A stretch of DNA of 64,000 nucleotides, taken from positions 1,379,501-1,443,500 of the forward strand of contig NZ_CP046620.1 in assembly GCF_009931615.1 (NCBI RefSeq), read 5' to 3'. This stretch comes from Algicella marina (GTDB lineage Bacteria; Pseudomonadota; Alphaproteobacteria; Rhodobacterales; Rhodobacteraceae). Shown one piece after another: positions 18,606 to 27,696 of this stretch. A model generated the notes under the pieces. The model saw only the letters and a list, made by a program, of their open reading frames with translations. It did not search any database and was not told where the DNA came from. A program made the position numbers and the translations under genes. Position 1 is the first letter of the stretch; each line of letters opens with the position of its first letter.

Positions 18606-19019
18606 ATGTCCTCAATCTCTCACTGGTTACGACAGGCCGAAGCGTGGTTAGACGCCCGTGGCAGAGGTGCCTGGATCGCTGCCATGATCCTCGGCTTCAT
18701 CTTCGTCTGGCCCGTCGGCCTCGCCCTTCTCTTCTATATGCTCTGGAGCAATCGCATGTCCTGTTCACACGCCCGCAAACGCAATTTCGCCAACGGCTTC
18801 CGGTTCAACGGATCAAGCGGCAACACCGCCTTTGACAGCTACCGCGACGCCACATTGAAACGGCTGGAAGAAGAGCAGTCCGCGTTTCAGGGTTTCCTCG
18901 ACCGTTTGCGTCAGGCGAAGGACCAGGCGGAGTTCGACCAGTTCATGAATGACCGCCGCCGCAAGGCCGACCGGGATGAGGATACGGATGGAAACTTCGG
19001 CAACGAAGTGCCTGCCTGA
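18606..19019 (+). CDS. DUF2852 domain-containing membrane protein
   Basis: 137 residues. One strong membrane segment spans about residues 22-45 (GAWIAAMILGFIFVWPVGLALLFYM written in part as AAMILGFIFVWPVG). A cytoplasmic helical tail follows, with the family-like RLEEEQSAFQGFLDRLRQAK and QFMNDRRRK segments. The family is alphaproteobacterial and uncharacterised. AAGGAG lies six bases before ATG. A TTGACG hexamer near 18539 may belong to its promoter. The downstream neighbour is another small membrane protein (RDD). Confidence 0.85.
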   Translation: MSSISHWLRQAEAWLDARGRGAWIAAMILGFIFVWPVGLALLFYMLWSNRMSCSHARKRNFANGFRFNGSSGNTAFDSYRDATLKRLEEEQSAFQGFLDRLRQAKDQAEFDQFMNDRRRKADRDEDTDGNFGNEVPA

Positions 19020-19088
19020 ATGTATAGCGCCCGGCCCCGTTGATCGGGGCCCGGCGCCGCCCTACCTCTCAGCATAGGAACCCACAGG

Positions 19089-19538
19089 ATGACGATGACC
19101 CTTCCACACCCGGAGTACGACGCGCAGTTTTACGAGTCAGTACCGCTCAAGCGTCTGATAGCGTTTTTTGTCGATATCGTCCTTATCGGCCTCATCTCGG
19201 CCGTGGCTGTCTTGGCGCTCACCCTGTTCACCTTGGGTCTCGGCATTTTCCTGACCCCGATGCTGGTTCTGCTGATCAGTTTTCTCTACCGCTGGCGAAC
19301 GATTGCCGTGAATTCCGCGACGCCGGGGATGGCCTTTATGGGGATAGAACTTCGCAACCGCGCGGGGCACCGCCTTTCGTCTCAGGATGCCTTCATTCAT
19401 ACCGGCATCTTCGTGGCCCTCACGCTCACCCTCATTGGCTGGATCGCAACCGTCATTTCCATAATGGCAACGGATCGCCACCAAGGCCTGCCGGACCTGC
19501 TCCTCGGCTCGGTCGCCCTTAACAGACCTGCAGATTAG
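19089..19538 (+). CDS. RDD-family membrane protein
   Basis: 149 residues with three probable membrane segments. The N-terminal RDD-type signature is seen in PLKRLIAFFVDIVLIGLI (Arg near residue 20 and Asp near residue 26), followed by GMAFMGIELRN, typical of the family. Function is unknown; some RDD proteins have been linked to ion transport. It lies 69 bp after DUF2852 and 69 bp before bpt. Confidence 0.88.
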   Translation: MTMTLPHPEYDAQFYESVPLKRLIAFFVDIVLIGLISAVAVLALTLFTLGLGIFLTPMLVLLISFLYRWRTIAVNSATPGMAFMGIELRNRAGHRLSSQDAFIHTGIFVALTLTLIGWIATVISIMATDRHQGLPDLLLGSVALNRPAD

Positions 19539-19607
19539 CATTTGCCCCTTTAGTCGAGCGCTGTTAGCCTGAATTCCCGAGAGGAAGCACTGCCAACCCG
19601 GAGCTAC

Positions 19608-20426
19608 ATGCACCACAATCCGCCGAAGACACCGCAGTTCTACGTTACAGCTCCCCAACCTTGTCCCTATCTGGATGGCAAGGTTGAAAGAAAGCTGTTC
19701 ACCGCCCTGCATCCGCAGAGCGCGGACCGGCTGAACAATGCACTCTCGCACCAGGGGTTCCGACGCTCCCAGAACGTTGTCTACAGGCCGTCATGTTCCG
19801 AATGCAACGCGTGCCTGTCGGCCCGGATCGTTGTCAAGGAATTCAGGCCCAGCAAGTCGCAGCGACGTACCCTGAAGCGCAATGCCCACCTTGAGCGTGA
19901 AGCCACGGCGCCATGGGCCAGCGAGGCGCAATACGAACTCTTCAAACGCTATCTGGCGTCCCGTCATTCCGATGGCGGCATGGCAGACATGGATGTCTAC
20001 GAATATGCGGCAATGGTCGAGGAAACCGCCGTAAGAAGCCGCTTGGTCGAGTATTACGCCGCCACACCCGACGGCCGCGAACTCGTCGCCGTCTGCCTGA
20101 CGGATCTGCTCAGCGACGGTCTTTCGATGGTGTATTCGTTCTACGATCCCGATCTCTACTCGGATTCTCTGGGGACTTACATCATCCTCGATCACGTCCG
20201 CATCGCACAGGAGGCGGGGCTGGACTACGTCTATCTGGGATACTGGGTGCAGGGGTCACGCAAAATGGCCTACAAGGCCCGGTTTTCGCCGCTTGAGGTG
20301 TACTCTCGTGGTTCCTGGACGCTGCTGGACCGGGCAGCGGTCGATGCCAATGCATCGCATCCGCTCGATAACGATCCAATTGCGGAACAGGTGGCAGCGA
20401 TCCACCTGCCGGACGGCAAGATCTGA
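19608..20426 (+). CDS. bpt: Aspartate/glutamate leucyltransferase (Bpt)
   Basis: Transfers Leu from Leu-tRNA to proteins with N-terminal Asp or Glu, marking them for ClpS/ClpAP (bacterial N-degron pathway). 272 residues. Family features: [16 protein letters not shown] near the N terminus, a Cys cluster in [29 protein letters not shown] and the acyltransferase core [21 protein letters not shown] lies five bases before the ATG. Bpt rather than Aat is chosen because the sequence follows the arginyltransferase-type (ATE) layout. No ClpS or ClpA gene is nearby. Confidence 0.93.
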   Translation: MHHNPPKTPQFYVTAPQPCPYLDGKVERKLFTALHPQSADRLNNALSHQGFRRSQNVVYRPSCSECNACLSARIVVKEFRPSKSQRRTLKRNAHLEREATAPWASEAQYELFKRYLASRHSDGGMADMDVYEYAAMVEETAVRSRLVEYYAATPDGRELVAVCLTDLLSDGLSMVYSFYDPDLYSDSLGTYIILDHVRIAQEAGLDYVYLGYWVQGSRKMAYKARFSPLEVYSRGSWTLLDRAAVDANASHPLDNDPIAEQVAAIHLPDGKI

Positions 20427-20467
20427 GTTCCGGAGATCAACCACTGTCAACCTGACATCGCACGGCC

Positions 20468-20902
20468 ATGCGCATGACCAACACACAATTGATATGTGCA
20501 TCCCTGCTCAGCGCAGGCGCCTTGGTCTGCGGTCCGCTCTTCGCGGAGGAACAGGGAACAGTGCAAATCGCAATCGCTGGCGAGCTGGTAACTTACGAGC
20601 TATTGGCAAGCCAGAGCGACAACGAGATGTCTCGCTACGCCAACAACTATGCGCTCCCCGCCGACAGGAACGGCACAAGTTATGGCACGCTAAGTCTAAG
20701 CTTCGCGCTGGGGAACGACGAAACGCGGGAACGCGAGTTAAGCGTCGCCGAGACCGTCGGAGACACCCGCGTAAACCTCCTCTCCCGTAGCCAACCGGAC
20801 AGAGGTGGGCTTGCAATCACTGTCAACAAGTCCCAATTCGACAGCGAATTTTTCACGATCTCGGGTGAGTTTTCCGGCCAGCTTGGCCCCAGCCCGAACT
20901 AG
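20468..20902 (+). CDS. Secreted hypothetical protein, apparently truncated by an in-frame TAG
   Basis: 144 residues up to a TAG stop. A signal peptide is visible (ASLLSAGALVCGPLFA, cleavage near residue 26). The mature part is beta-rich and hydrophilic and I do not recognise it. Reading through the TAG continues in frame for 24 codons to a TAA at 20977, and that stretch has normal local codon use and a protein-like sequence. The natural product is therefore probably about 169 residues, and this copy either carries a nonsense mutation or relies on readthrough. It lies 41 bp behind bpt. Confidence 0.6.
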   Translation: MRMTNTQLICASLLSAGALVCGPLFAEEQGTVQIAIAGELVTYELLASQSDNEMSRYANNYALPADRNGTSYGTLSLSFALGNDETRERELSVAETVGDTRVNLLSRSQPDRGGLAITVNKSQFDSEFFTISGEFSGQLGPSPN

Positions 20903-20977
20903 GGTCGCAACATCGACCTCAGCGATCCCCGGTTCATCACCGGCAGTTTTAACGTCACGCTCGGTGTGATCGAGTAA
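20903..20977 (+). other. In-frame coding-like extension beyond the amber stop
   Basis: Twenty-four sense codons followed by TAA, in the same frame as the upstream gene. They read GRNIDLSDPRFITG then SFNVTLGVIE, with G/C-rich third positions like neighbouring genes. This looks like the lost C terminus of the secreted protein rather than intergenic DNA. Confidence 0.55.
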
Positions 20978-20997
20978 GCACGCAGTCGTTCTGATAC

Positions 20998-21017
20998 GGC
21001 GGCGGCGTGCCGCCGCC
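20998..21017. terminator. GC-rich hairpin between convergent genes
   Basis: GGCGGCGGC and its complement GCCGCCGCC are separated by two bases, just past the end of the large TRAP permease gene (minus strand) and downstream of the secreted-protein gene (plus strand). There is no T-run on either side, so its role as a bidirectional terminator is a guess. Confidence 0.3.
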
Positions 21018-21025
21018 GCCTTCGG

Positions 21026-23386
21026 TCAATGCCCGATCAGATCAGGCACAATAGTCACGAGACTTGGCACCATCCAAAGCAGTGCCAGACCGAATACCTG
21101 GATCAGCACAAACGGCACAACTCCGCGATAGATATGCCAGGTGGTTACACTGGCAGGGGCAACCCCACGCAGGTAGAACAGCGCGAAGCCGAACGGCGGG
21201 GTCAGGAAGCTGGTCTGCAAATTGACCGCGATCATGATCGTCACCCACTTAGGATCCATCGTTCCGCCGTAGATAACCGGCCCCACGATTGGAATGACGA
21301 TGTAGATGATCTCCAGGAAATCGAGCACGAAGCCAAGCACGAACAGCACCAGCATCACGATAAGGAAAACCACCCACTCCCGTTCGAAAGACCGCAGAAA
21401 TTCCTGAATGTAGTGCTCGCCACCGAAGGAGATGACCACCAGGTTCAGCATCTGGCTGCCGATGAGGATGGCGAAGACCATTGAAGTGACTTTTGCAGTT
21501 TCCCGCACCACCGGGCTGAGCACCCTCTTCTCGAACAGCACCCAGCACGCCCAGAGCAGACCGATCATTGCGACGGAATAGGCAATGATAGTTATACCGT
21601 ATGCGACCCAGTTCTGGAAACTCACGTTCTCGATGTTCACCCGCAGGTCGAAATTCACTCCGAACAGCAGCATGATCACCATTGCAAAGGTGGCAATCAG
21701 GATGCCCTGCCCGCTCCGCCCGTCCTCCTGCAATTTGCGATAGGCTGCCAGCATGATCGCGCCACCGGCGCCGAGTGCCGCCGCAGGCGTCGGATTGGTG
21801 ATGCCGCCAAGAATGGACCCGAGCACCGCCACAATCAGGACCAGTGGTGGAAAGACGACGCGCAGCAGTTCATTCTGGCCCAACCTGCCGGCAGCAATCC
21901 GCAGCCCCCAAAGGGCGACGACGAAGGGCACGGCCAGCAGGAGGAACCGATAACCCGGCGAGTTGAGCGGGCCGATGAACGCTGCATCCACCGCCAGCGC
22001 CGCAAGCAAACCGGCGCCGCCGATGATCAGTGGTCTCGGAGACAGAGTTGGTGCCACACCCCGCGCGAACGCCAGTACGATGCCGAAGATCGTCACGATC
22101 ACCAGAAGGCCGGTGCCAACTGGCGGCGCATTGGCGATAGCTTCTGACCGCGCCTCGGCGATCTGCTCGATGGACAGTGTCCGCTCCGCCTGCGTCCGCG
22201 TACCGCCGGCTTCATTGATCTCCGCTTGCGTCGCCACCGCACGGTCCCATTTGTCCTGACCATGCAGTTCGATCATCGCTTCCTGACACTGCGGCGAGAC
22301 ATTCGTGCGCAACTCCGCCTGTTTTCCGATGTCTGCCACCGAACTGACGGCCACGGATTGGGAGCCGGCCAAACCGCCAAAAACCATCATCATGACAACC
22401 ACGAGGATGCCCAACGGCACGGCCAGATACCATGTCAGGGCATTGCGCAGGCCTGCCCCGGTGCCGGCGGCGTTCTCGTCATGAATCGGCGGCGCCTTTT
22501 CCGGGCGGAACATGGCAAAGCCAAACGCATAGGCGGCGTAAAGGCCGGCCAGCATCACGCCAGGCAGAATTGCTGCCTGAAATAGCGTGCCGACGGAAAG
22601 CACCGCCGGAGAGCCCAGATAGGTCAGCGCGTCCGAACAGCCTACGAGGGCCGCCCGCTCTTCCTGCGCCGTCGAGTACAGATCACCCGCCAGCGTTCCC
22701 AGAAGAACGATCACGATCGAAGGCGGAATGATCTGCCCCAGTGTGCCCGACGCCGCTATCACACCTGTTGCCAGTTCCGGCGAGTAGTTGTTGCGCAACA
22801 TCGTCGGCAACGCCAGCAACCCCATCGTCACCACGGTCGCACCGACAATACCGGTAGACGCGGCAAGGAACGCACCCACGACAACAATGGAAACTGCCAG
22901 GCCTCCCGGTAGCGGCCCGAACACCCGCGCCATGGTTGTCAGCAGGTCGTTGGCGATCTTGGAGCGTTCGAGGGTAATTCCCATCAGCACGAACATCAGC
23001 ACTGCCAGAAGTGTCTCGATACTCTGCCCTGCCAGCACCTTTTCGTTCATACGATTGACGATGAACGAAAGGTTGCGGTTCAGCGCCTGCTCCCAGCCAC
23101 CACTCAGCAACTCGGTCGTCATCATTGGCAGATCGGGATTTCGGAAATGGCTGACCGTATCCCGCGCAACTCCACTGTTGACCAGCGCATGATACTCTTC
23201 ACTGGAAGTATCAATGACGTTGGCAACCAGAATGCCGCCGGAATCCAGCGCCGCGATGATCCCGAAGGAAACCATCGCCGCACCACCGATTGCGAAGGCC
23301 ACGGGGAAACCCGTCATGATGCCGCCAAACAGGCAGGCAAACACGATGATGAGGCTGATCTCTACGCCGTCCAAACCCAGAAACAT
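21026..23386 (-). CDS. TRAP transporter large permease, extended form (DctM-like)
   Basis: Inner-membrane subunit that couples sodium gradient to substrate uptake with the small permease and a periplasmic binding protein. At 786 residues it is about 350 longer than ordinary DctM (about 430). DctM-type sequence is recognisable at the N terminus (FACLFGGIMTGFPVAFAIG; AVLMFVLMGITLERS) and again at the C terminus (LGFVLDFLEIIYIVIPIVGP; SFLTPPFGFALFYLRG). The long middle part holds extra membrane segments and a hydrophilic stretch near residues 340-420. It is the last gene of a minus-strand operon, 12 bp after the small permease. Confidence 0.9.
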   Translation of the reverse strand: MFLGLDGVEISLIIVFACLFGGIMTGFPVAFAIGGAAMVSFGIIAALDSGGILVANVIDTSSEEYHALVNSGVARDTVSHFRNPDLPMMTTELLSGGWEQALNRNLSFIVNRMNEKVLAGQSIETLLAVLMFVLMGITLERSKIANDLLTTMARVFGPLPGGLAVSIVVVGAFLAASTGIVGATVVTMGLLALPTMLRNNYSPELATGVIAASGTLGQIIPPSIVIVLLGTLAGDLYSTAQEERAALVGCSDALTYLGSPAVLSVGTLFQAAILPGVMLAGLYAAYAFGFAMFRPEKAPPIHDENAAGTGAGLRNALTWYLAVPLGILVVVMMMVFGGLAGSQSVAVSSVADIGKQAELRTNVSPQCQEAMIELHGQDKWDRAVATQAEINEAGGTRTQAERTLSIEQIAEARSEAIANAPPVGTGLLVIVTIFGIVLAFARGVAPTLSPRPLIIGGAGLLAALAVDAAFIGPLNSPGYRFLLLAVPFVVALWGLRIAAGRLGQNELLRVVFPPLVLIVAVLGSILGGITNPTPAAALGAGGAIMLAAYRKLQEDGRSGQGILIATFAMVIMLLFGVNFDLRVNIENVSFQNWVAYGITIIAYSVAMIGLLWACWVLFEKRVLSPVVRETAKVTSMVFAILIGSQMLNLVVISFGGEHYIQEFLRSFEREWVVFLIVMLVLFVLGFVLDFLEIIYIVIPIVGPVIYGGTMDPKWVTIMIAVNLQTSFLTPPFGFALFYLRGVAPASVTTWHIYRGVVPFVLIQVFGLALLWMVPSLVTIVPDLIGH

Positions 23387-23398
23387 CGCATCCGCCCC

Positions 23399-24295
23399 TT
23401 AATGAATTTCTGCGGCGCGATCCGCCGTCTCGTCTTCCAGACTGTCCTTGTCCAGATATTTCTCGGCACTCTCCGGCCCTTCGACCCACTCGAGATAGGA
23501 TCGGAAAAAGAACGCCCAGGCCTGCAGGAACATCATGCCCGCGAATGCCACCAACAGGATTTTAAAAAGGAAATAGGCATCAAACCCGTTTGGCGAAAAC
23601 CCCGTCGTCTCGATGTTCCATTTCAGAAGCGCAGACTTGCGCTCCACCATCTGGAACTGCTCCGTGGCATTAATCTTCGGCGTCACCAGATGGCGCCACA
23701 GGAAGTACCAGCCATAGAGCCAGATCATCACCATGGTCGGCAACATGAAGAAGATGGAGCCCAGCATGTCGACAACCCGGCGGCTGTGGTGCTTCATGCC
23801 GGAGTAGAAGAGGTCGACTCGCACATGACCGCCCTGCGTGAAGGTATAGGCACAGCACAGCGCCACGATCAGCGCGTTATAGAGCTTCAATTCCTCGGAC
23901 CACCAGCTCAGATCCTTGGTGAAGTCGATGCCGAACGGCCCCACGGAAATCTCGGATACACGAAAGATGCGCTGCAGAAACACGATCATGATCTGCTGCA
24001 AGACCATTATCAGCCCGGCCCACGCGAAGATCCTGCCCACACCGTTGGCAAAACCTTCCAAAATTCGCACGACCCCCCAGAGGAAGGGGCGGCGAAACAG
24101 GCCAACAATAAAGAGCAAAAGAAAAATATCCAGTACGGCAAAGAAGAACTCGACCGAGCCGCCATAATATATCCACCGTGCAACGGCTGCCTTGTCGGAC
24201 CAGTCGAGCCAGGCGACAGGATGCGTTATCGCCCAGAATATATTGTAGAAGCCAAGGCCGATATTGGTGATGAGCCAAAGAATGCCGCTGAGCAT
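23399..24295 (-). CDS. TRAP transporter small permease, extended form (DctQ-like)
   Basis: 298 residues, longer than typical DctQ (160-220), fitting the extended large permease beside it. At least five hydrophobic segments are visible, e.g. LDIFLLLFIVGLF, FAWAGLIMVLQQIMIVF and ALIVALCCAYTF; GGHVRVDLFYSGM is a DctQ-like amphipathic motif near residue 158. The C-terminal tail is acidic. It lies between the binding-protein gene, from which a strong hairpin separates it, and the large permease gene. Confidence 0.88.
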   Translation of the reverse strand: MLSGILWLITNIGLGFYNIFWAITHPVAWLDWSDKAAVARWIYYGGSVEFFFAVLDIFLLLFIVGLFRRPFLWGVVRILEGFANGVGRIFAWAGLIMVLQQIMIVFLQRIFRVSEISVGPFGIDFTKDLSWWSEELKLYNALIVALCCAYTFTQGGHVRVDLFYSGMKHHSRRVVDMLGSIFFMLPTMVMIWLYGWYFLWRHLVTPKINATEQFQMVERKSALLKWNIETTGFSPNGFDAYFLFKILLVAFAGMMFLQAWAFFFRSYLEWVEGPESAEKYLDKDSLEDETADRAAEIH

Positions 24296-24336
24296 GACGC
24301 CCCCTCTAGAGCATCGGCGGTTGTGGACCCGCCGTT

Positions 24337-24367
24337 AAAAATCCACGGCACAAACCAGTGCCGTGGA
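24337..24367 (-). terminator. Intra-operon terminator between TRAP binding-protein and permease genes
   Basis: Read on the minus strand: TCCACGGCAC, six-base loop, GTGCCGTGGA, then TTTTT. A perfect 10-bp stem with U-run lies 20 bp after the binding-protein stop and 42 bp before the small permease start. It probably lets only part of the transcription continue, so that the periplasmic protein is made in excess over the membrane subunits. Confidence 0.8.
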
Positions 24368-24386
24368 CGATTTCAATCCGACTGTG

Positions 24387-25463
24387 TCAGCCCAGAACGC
24401 GGTCGCGCTGGTTGCGATACGCACCTTCGGAACGCGTCAGCCAGCCAGACGAGGATTTCATGGATTTCTGCATGCTCTCGAAGACATTCTTGAAGATGTC
24501 GTCGTCCATGTTCTCGTCATAGACCTTCTGCGAAGCTTCACCGAAGGCATCCCACACGCTGTCGGGGAATTCCTTGATGGTCACGCCGCCTGCCGTCAGG
24601 CGCTGCAACGCGGCACCGTTGTTGGCGAGGAACTGGCTGAGGTTCCACTGGTGGCCTTCGCCCGCCGCGATTTCGACGATCTTCTGCTGAGCCGGCGTCA
24701 GGCTCTCGAAGACTTCACGGTTCATGGCGACGGAAAGGCCCGCGCCCGGCTCGTGGAAGCCGGCAGTGTAGTAGATCTTGGTGATCTCTTGGAAGCCGGC
24801 CTTCTCGTCGGCCCAGGGTCCGATCCATTCGGTGCCGTCGATCGCGCCAGAGGCAAGCGCCTGGTACACTTCCGCACCCGGAAGGTTCTGCACGGAAGCG
24901 CCGAGATAGCCGAGCGCCTTGCCGCCGAGGCCGGGCATGCGGAATTTCAGGCCGTTGAAATCTTCCGGTCCCGTGATCTCGTTGCGGAACCAACCGCCGG
25001 ATTGGGCACCGGTATTGCCGCCGAGGAAGGATTTCAAGCCGAAGACTTGACCCAACTCGTCATGCAGCTCCATTCCGCCGTCCTGGTAGTACCAGTTGGC
25101 AAGCTCCTGCGCCGTCATGCCGAACGGCACGGCGGTGAAGAACGCATAGGCCGGGTGCTGGTTGGTGAAGTAGTAGTCCGCGCCGTGGTACATGTCGGCC
25201 TGGCCGGATGTCACCGCGTCAAACACCTCGAACGCGCCGACAAGCTCGTTGGCCGCTTTCAGGTCCACCGTCAGCTGACCGTCGGTCATCTCGGTAATGC
25301 TGTCAGCAACGCGCTGCGCACTGTCATGCACACCGGCAAGGCCACGGCCCCAGGTGGTGACCATGGTCAGCGTCCGGTTGCCCTGCGCAATAGCCGGCGC
25401 GGCCAGCGTCGTGGCTGCGGCACCGCCAAGCGCGGAATTTCTCAAAAATGAGCGACGATCCAT
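24387..25463 (-). CDS. TRAP transporter substrate-binding protein (TakP-like DctP)
   Basis: 358-residue periplasmic binding protein with a Tat-type signal (MDRRSFLRNSALGGAA, twin Arg at residues 3-4). Its sequence follows the layout of Rhodobacter TakP, an alpha-keto-acid binder: ANELVGAFEVFDAVTSG, GNTGAQSGGWF, LKFRMPGLGGK with the ligand-contacting Arg, and GTEWIGPW. The substrate is thus likely a keto acid or related carboxylate, by analogy only. ATG 25463 is preceded by GGGAGG at seven bases. It is the first gene of the TRAP operon and diverges from a two-component system that probably controls it. Confidence 0.9.
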   Translation of the reverse strand: MDRRSFLRNSALGGAAATTLAAPAIAQGNRTLTMVTTWGRGLAGVHDSAQRVADSITEMTDGQLTVDLKAANELVGAFEVFDAVTSGQADMYHGADYYFTNQHPAYAFFTAVPFGMTAQELANWYYQDGGMELHDELGQVFGLKSFLGGNTGAQSGGWFRNEITGPEDFNGLKFRMPGLGGKALGYLGASVQNLPGAEVYQALASGAIDGTEWIGPWADEKAGFQEITKIYYTAGFHEPGAGLSVAMNREVFESLTPAQQKIVEIAAGEGHQWNLSQFLANNGAALQRLTAGGVTIKEFPDSVWDAFGEASQKVYDENMDDDIFKNVFESMQKSMKSSSGWLTRSEGAYRNQRDRVLG

Positions 25464-25532
25464 TCTTTTCCTCCCAAAATGGTATAGCCCGACCACTGAC
25501 GGGCCGTTTGTAGGTGCGCGGACATTATGCAA

Positions 25533-25561
25533 AGGTATGCCGAAGATAAATACCTAGGAAT
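25533..25561. promoter_or_regulatory. Candidate operator between TRAP operon and its two-component system
   Basis: AGGTAT at 25533-25538 and ATACCT at 25550-25555 are inverted repeats separated by 11 bp, and the second overlaps a near-palindrome ATACCTAGGAAT. Three copies of an AGGTAT-like half-site therefore sit in the 190-bp divergent region. Binding by the adjacent NarL-type regulator is inferred from position only. Confidence 0.45.
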
Positions 25562-25654
25562 ACGGAGGCCGCGTTTTATTGTCGGCCGCCGCCGGCATTG
25601 ACCTTTCGGGCCAATCGGGACACTGCTGGAAAGCCCCGATCCGGCGGAGACACA

Positions 25655-27082
25655 TTGGCAGACGCAAGCAGACCGCATCGCAAGCGCCCCGCGCTTTCCT
25701 ACGGCCAGAAGGTCTTTCTGGTGGCGACGGTGCCGCTCGTTCTCGCCGCTTCGGCCATCGCCCTGCTGGTTATGTTTCAGGCCCGCTCTCTGTCCGAGCG
25801 TGAGATCCGCTTCATGGAATTGCGCCTATTGGAGGCAAAACAGGCCGAGCTGGTAAATTACATGTCCCTCGCCCGCACAGCCATCCAGCACATTTACGGA
25901 AACGCCGCCCCCGACGACGCAACCGCCAAACGGGAAGTCGCCCAGATCCTTGCGGCCATGACCTATGGCGATGACGGCTTCTTCTTTGTCTATGATTATG
26001 CCGGGAACAACATCGTCTCCCCGAAACAGACATATCTCATCAACAAGAACTGGTACGACGCCGAGGACCGTAACGGCGGCAAGGTCGTGCAGGAGCTGAT
26101 TTCCCGTGCCCGCTCCGGTGGCGGCTACCACCGCTACCCATGGCCCCAGCCGTCAACCGGCGAAACGGCACAGATGTATTCTTACGTCATCGGCTTTCAG
26201 GACTGGCAATGGGCCCTCGGCACCGGTATCTGGATCGACGATGTCCTCGCCGAGGTTGCGCAGGTCCGCGCCGGTACCGAAGCGCGCATTCAGCGCACGT
26301 TTGTCTTTATCATCCTCATCACACTGGCAGCCCTCTTCCTCGTCTTCGTGTCCGGCCTGATGCTAAACCTGCGCGAACGCCGTCTCGCCGACGCCAAGCT
26401 GAAGGAACTGACTCAGCGCATCTTCGACACGCAGGAGGAGGAGCGCGGCCGCGTCGCCCGTGAATTGCACGATGGCATCAGCCAGATCCTCGTCGGCATC
26501 CGCTATACGCTCGAACTAGCCGCCCGAAGGTTGAAAACTGGCAAATCCGGCGTTGCCGACGGCATCGCCTCGTCCTCCACCGGTCTCAACGATGCCATTC
26601 ACGAAGTTCGCCGCATCAGCCGCGACTTGCGCCCCGGTGTGCTCGACGACCTCGGCCTGGGTCCGGCACTGAAAACGCTGGTCGAAGAATTTTCCAAGCG
26701 CACCGAGATCGAGGCCGTGTTCGAGACCGTCGTGTTCCGCAACCGCCTTGCCGACGACGCAAAGACTGCCCTCTACCGCGTCGCACAGGAAGCGCTGACC
26801 AACATTGAACGCCATGCCCAGGCCACGCATGTCCGGATGAAACTCTATGGCTCGCGCCGCGGCGCCAACCTGACGATCGAAGACAACGGCATCGGCCTCA
26901 AAGGCACCAACCAGGCCATCAGCCCCGGTCTCGGTCTCCGCAACATGGCCGAACGCATAGAGCATCTCGACGGCACACTCACCATAACATCCTCCGCCCG
27001 CGGCACCCGGGTGGAGGCCCGCCTGCCCCTCAAGCACATGCTCCCACCACTGGAAAGCACTGAAGAACGGAAGACCGCATGA
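25655..27082 (+). CDS. Sensor histidine kinase with Cache domain (NarL/UhpB type)
   Basis: About 475 residues. A first membrane segment (VFLVATVPLVLAASAIALLVMF) is followed by a periplasmic single Cache domain (about residues 45-190; DDGFFFVYDYAGNNIVSP, QDWQWALGTGIWIDDV), a second membrane segment (TFVFIILITLAALFLVFV), a HisKA_3 dimerisation domain with phospho-His in ARELHDGISQIL, and a HATPase domain (EDNGIGL, GLGLRNMAERI). The start is a TTG with GGAG six bases upstream; an earlier in-frame TTG at 25598 lacks support. Cache domains of this type often sense carboxylates, fitting the divergent TakP-like TRAP operon. It overlaps the regulator gene by 4 bp. Confidence 0.9.
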   Translation: MADASRPHRKRPALSYGQKVFLVATVPLVLAASAIALLVMFQARSLSEREIRFMELRLLEAKQAELVNYMSLARTAIQHIYGNAAPDDATAKREVAQILAAMTYGDDGFFFVYDYAGNNIVSPKQTYLINKNWYDAEDRNGGKVVQELISRARSGGGYHRYPWPQPSTGETAQMYSYVIGFQDWQWALGTGIWIDDVLAEVAQVRAGTEARIQRTFVFIILITLAALFLVFVSGLMLNLRERRLADAKLKELTQRIFDTQEEERGRVARELHDGISQILVGIRYTLELAARRLKTGKSGVADGIASSSTGLNDAIHEVRRISRDLRPGVLDDLGLGPALKTLVEEFSKRTEIEAVFETVVFRNRLADDAKTALYRVAQEALTNIERHAQATHVRMKLYGSRRGANLTIEDNGIGLKGTNQAISPGLGLRNMAERIEHLDGTLTITSSARGTRVEARLPLKHMLPPLESTEERKTA

Positions 27083-27696
27083 CCATTCGTGTCCTACTCG
27101 CCGACGATCACCCGCTGGTGGTAGACGGCATCAGGGGGTTTCTGGAAACCTACGATCACATAGAGGTGGTCGCCACCGCCACCAACGGCGAAGAGGCGCT
27201 GGCCGCCTTCGCCGCCCACAACCCGGACGTTGTGTTGATGGACCTCAACATGCCGGTTCTGTCCGGTCTCGCCGCTACCGAGATCATGCGGGAGCGCAAG
27301 CCTGACGCCCGCATCCTGATCTTGTCGATGCATGACAGTCCCGAATACATCTCGACCGCGCTCCGCCACGGCGCCAGTGGCTATGTGCTGAAGGAGGTTC
27401 CGACCGAAGAGATCGTCGACGCCATCGAGAAGGTTCATGCCGGAGAGCGTTATCTCTGCACCGGCACCGAACAGATGATCGCCCCGGAGCGCGGGCGCGA
27501 ACCCCTCACCAGCAGGGAGCAGACGGTCCTGCTCGAACTCGCAAGCGGGATGTCGAACAAGGAAGTCGCCCGCAGCCTCGACATTTCCGTTCGCACCGTC
27601 GAGACGCATCGAAAGAATATCAAGCGCAAGCTCGGCATTTCGTCTACCGCCGGACTCACCCGCTACGCACTGGAACACGGCGTTCTCCGTGAGTGA
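27079..27696 (+). CDS. NarL/FixJ-type response regulator
   Basis: 205 residues. The receiver domain has the acidic pocket (LLADDHPL), phospho-acceptor Asp in VVLMDLNMPV near residue 55 and the Lys in GYVLKEVP. A LuxR-type HTH fills about residues 140-200 (LTSREQTVLLELASG, VETHRKNIKRKLGI). It overlaps the kinase gene (ATGA), so the pair is translationally coupled. The likely target is the divergent TRAP operon. Downstream lies the ilv leader region. Confidence 0.93.
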   Translation: MTIRVLLADDHPLVVDGIRGFLETYDHIEVVATATNGEEALAAFAAHNPDVVLMDLNMPVLSGLAATEIMRERKPDARILILSMHDSPEYISTALRHGASGYVLKEVPTEEIVDAIEKVHAGERYLCTGTEQMIAPERGREPLTSREQTVLLELASGMSNKEVARSLDISVRTVETHRKNIKRKLGISSTAGLTRYALEHGVLRE

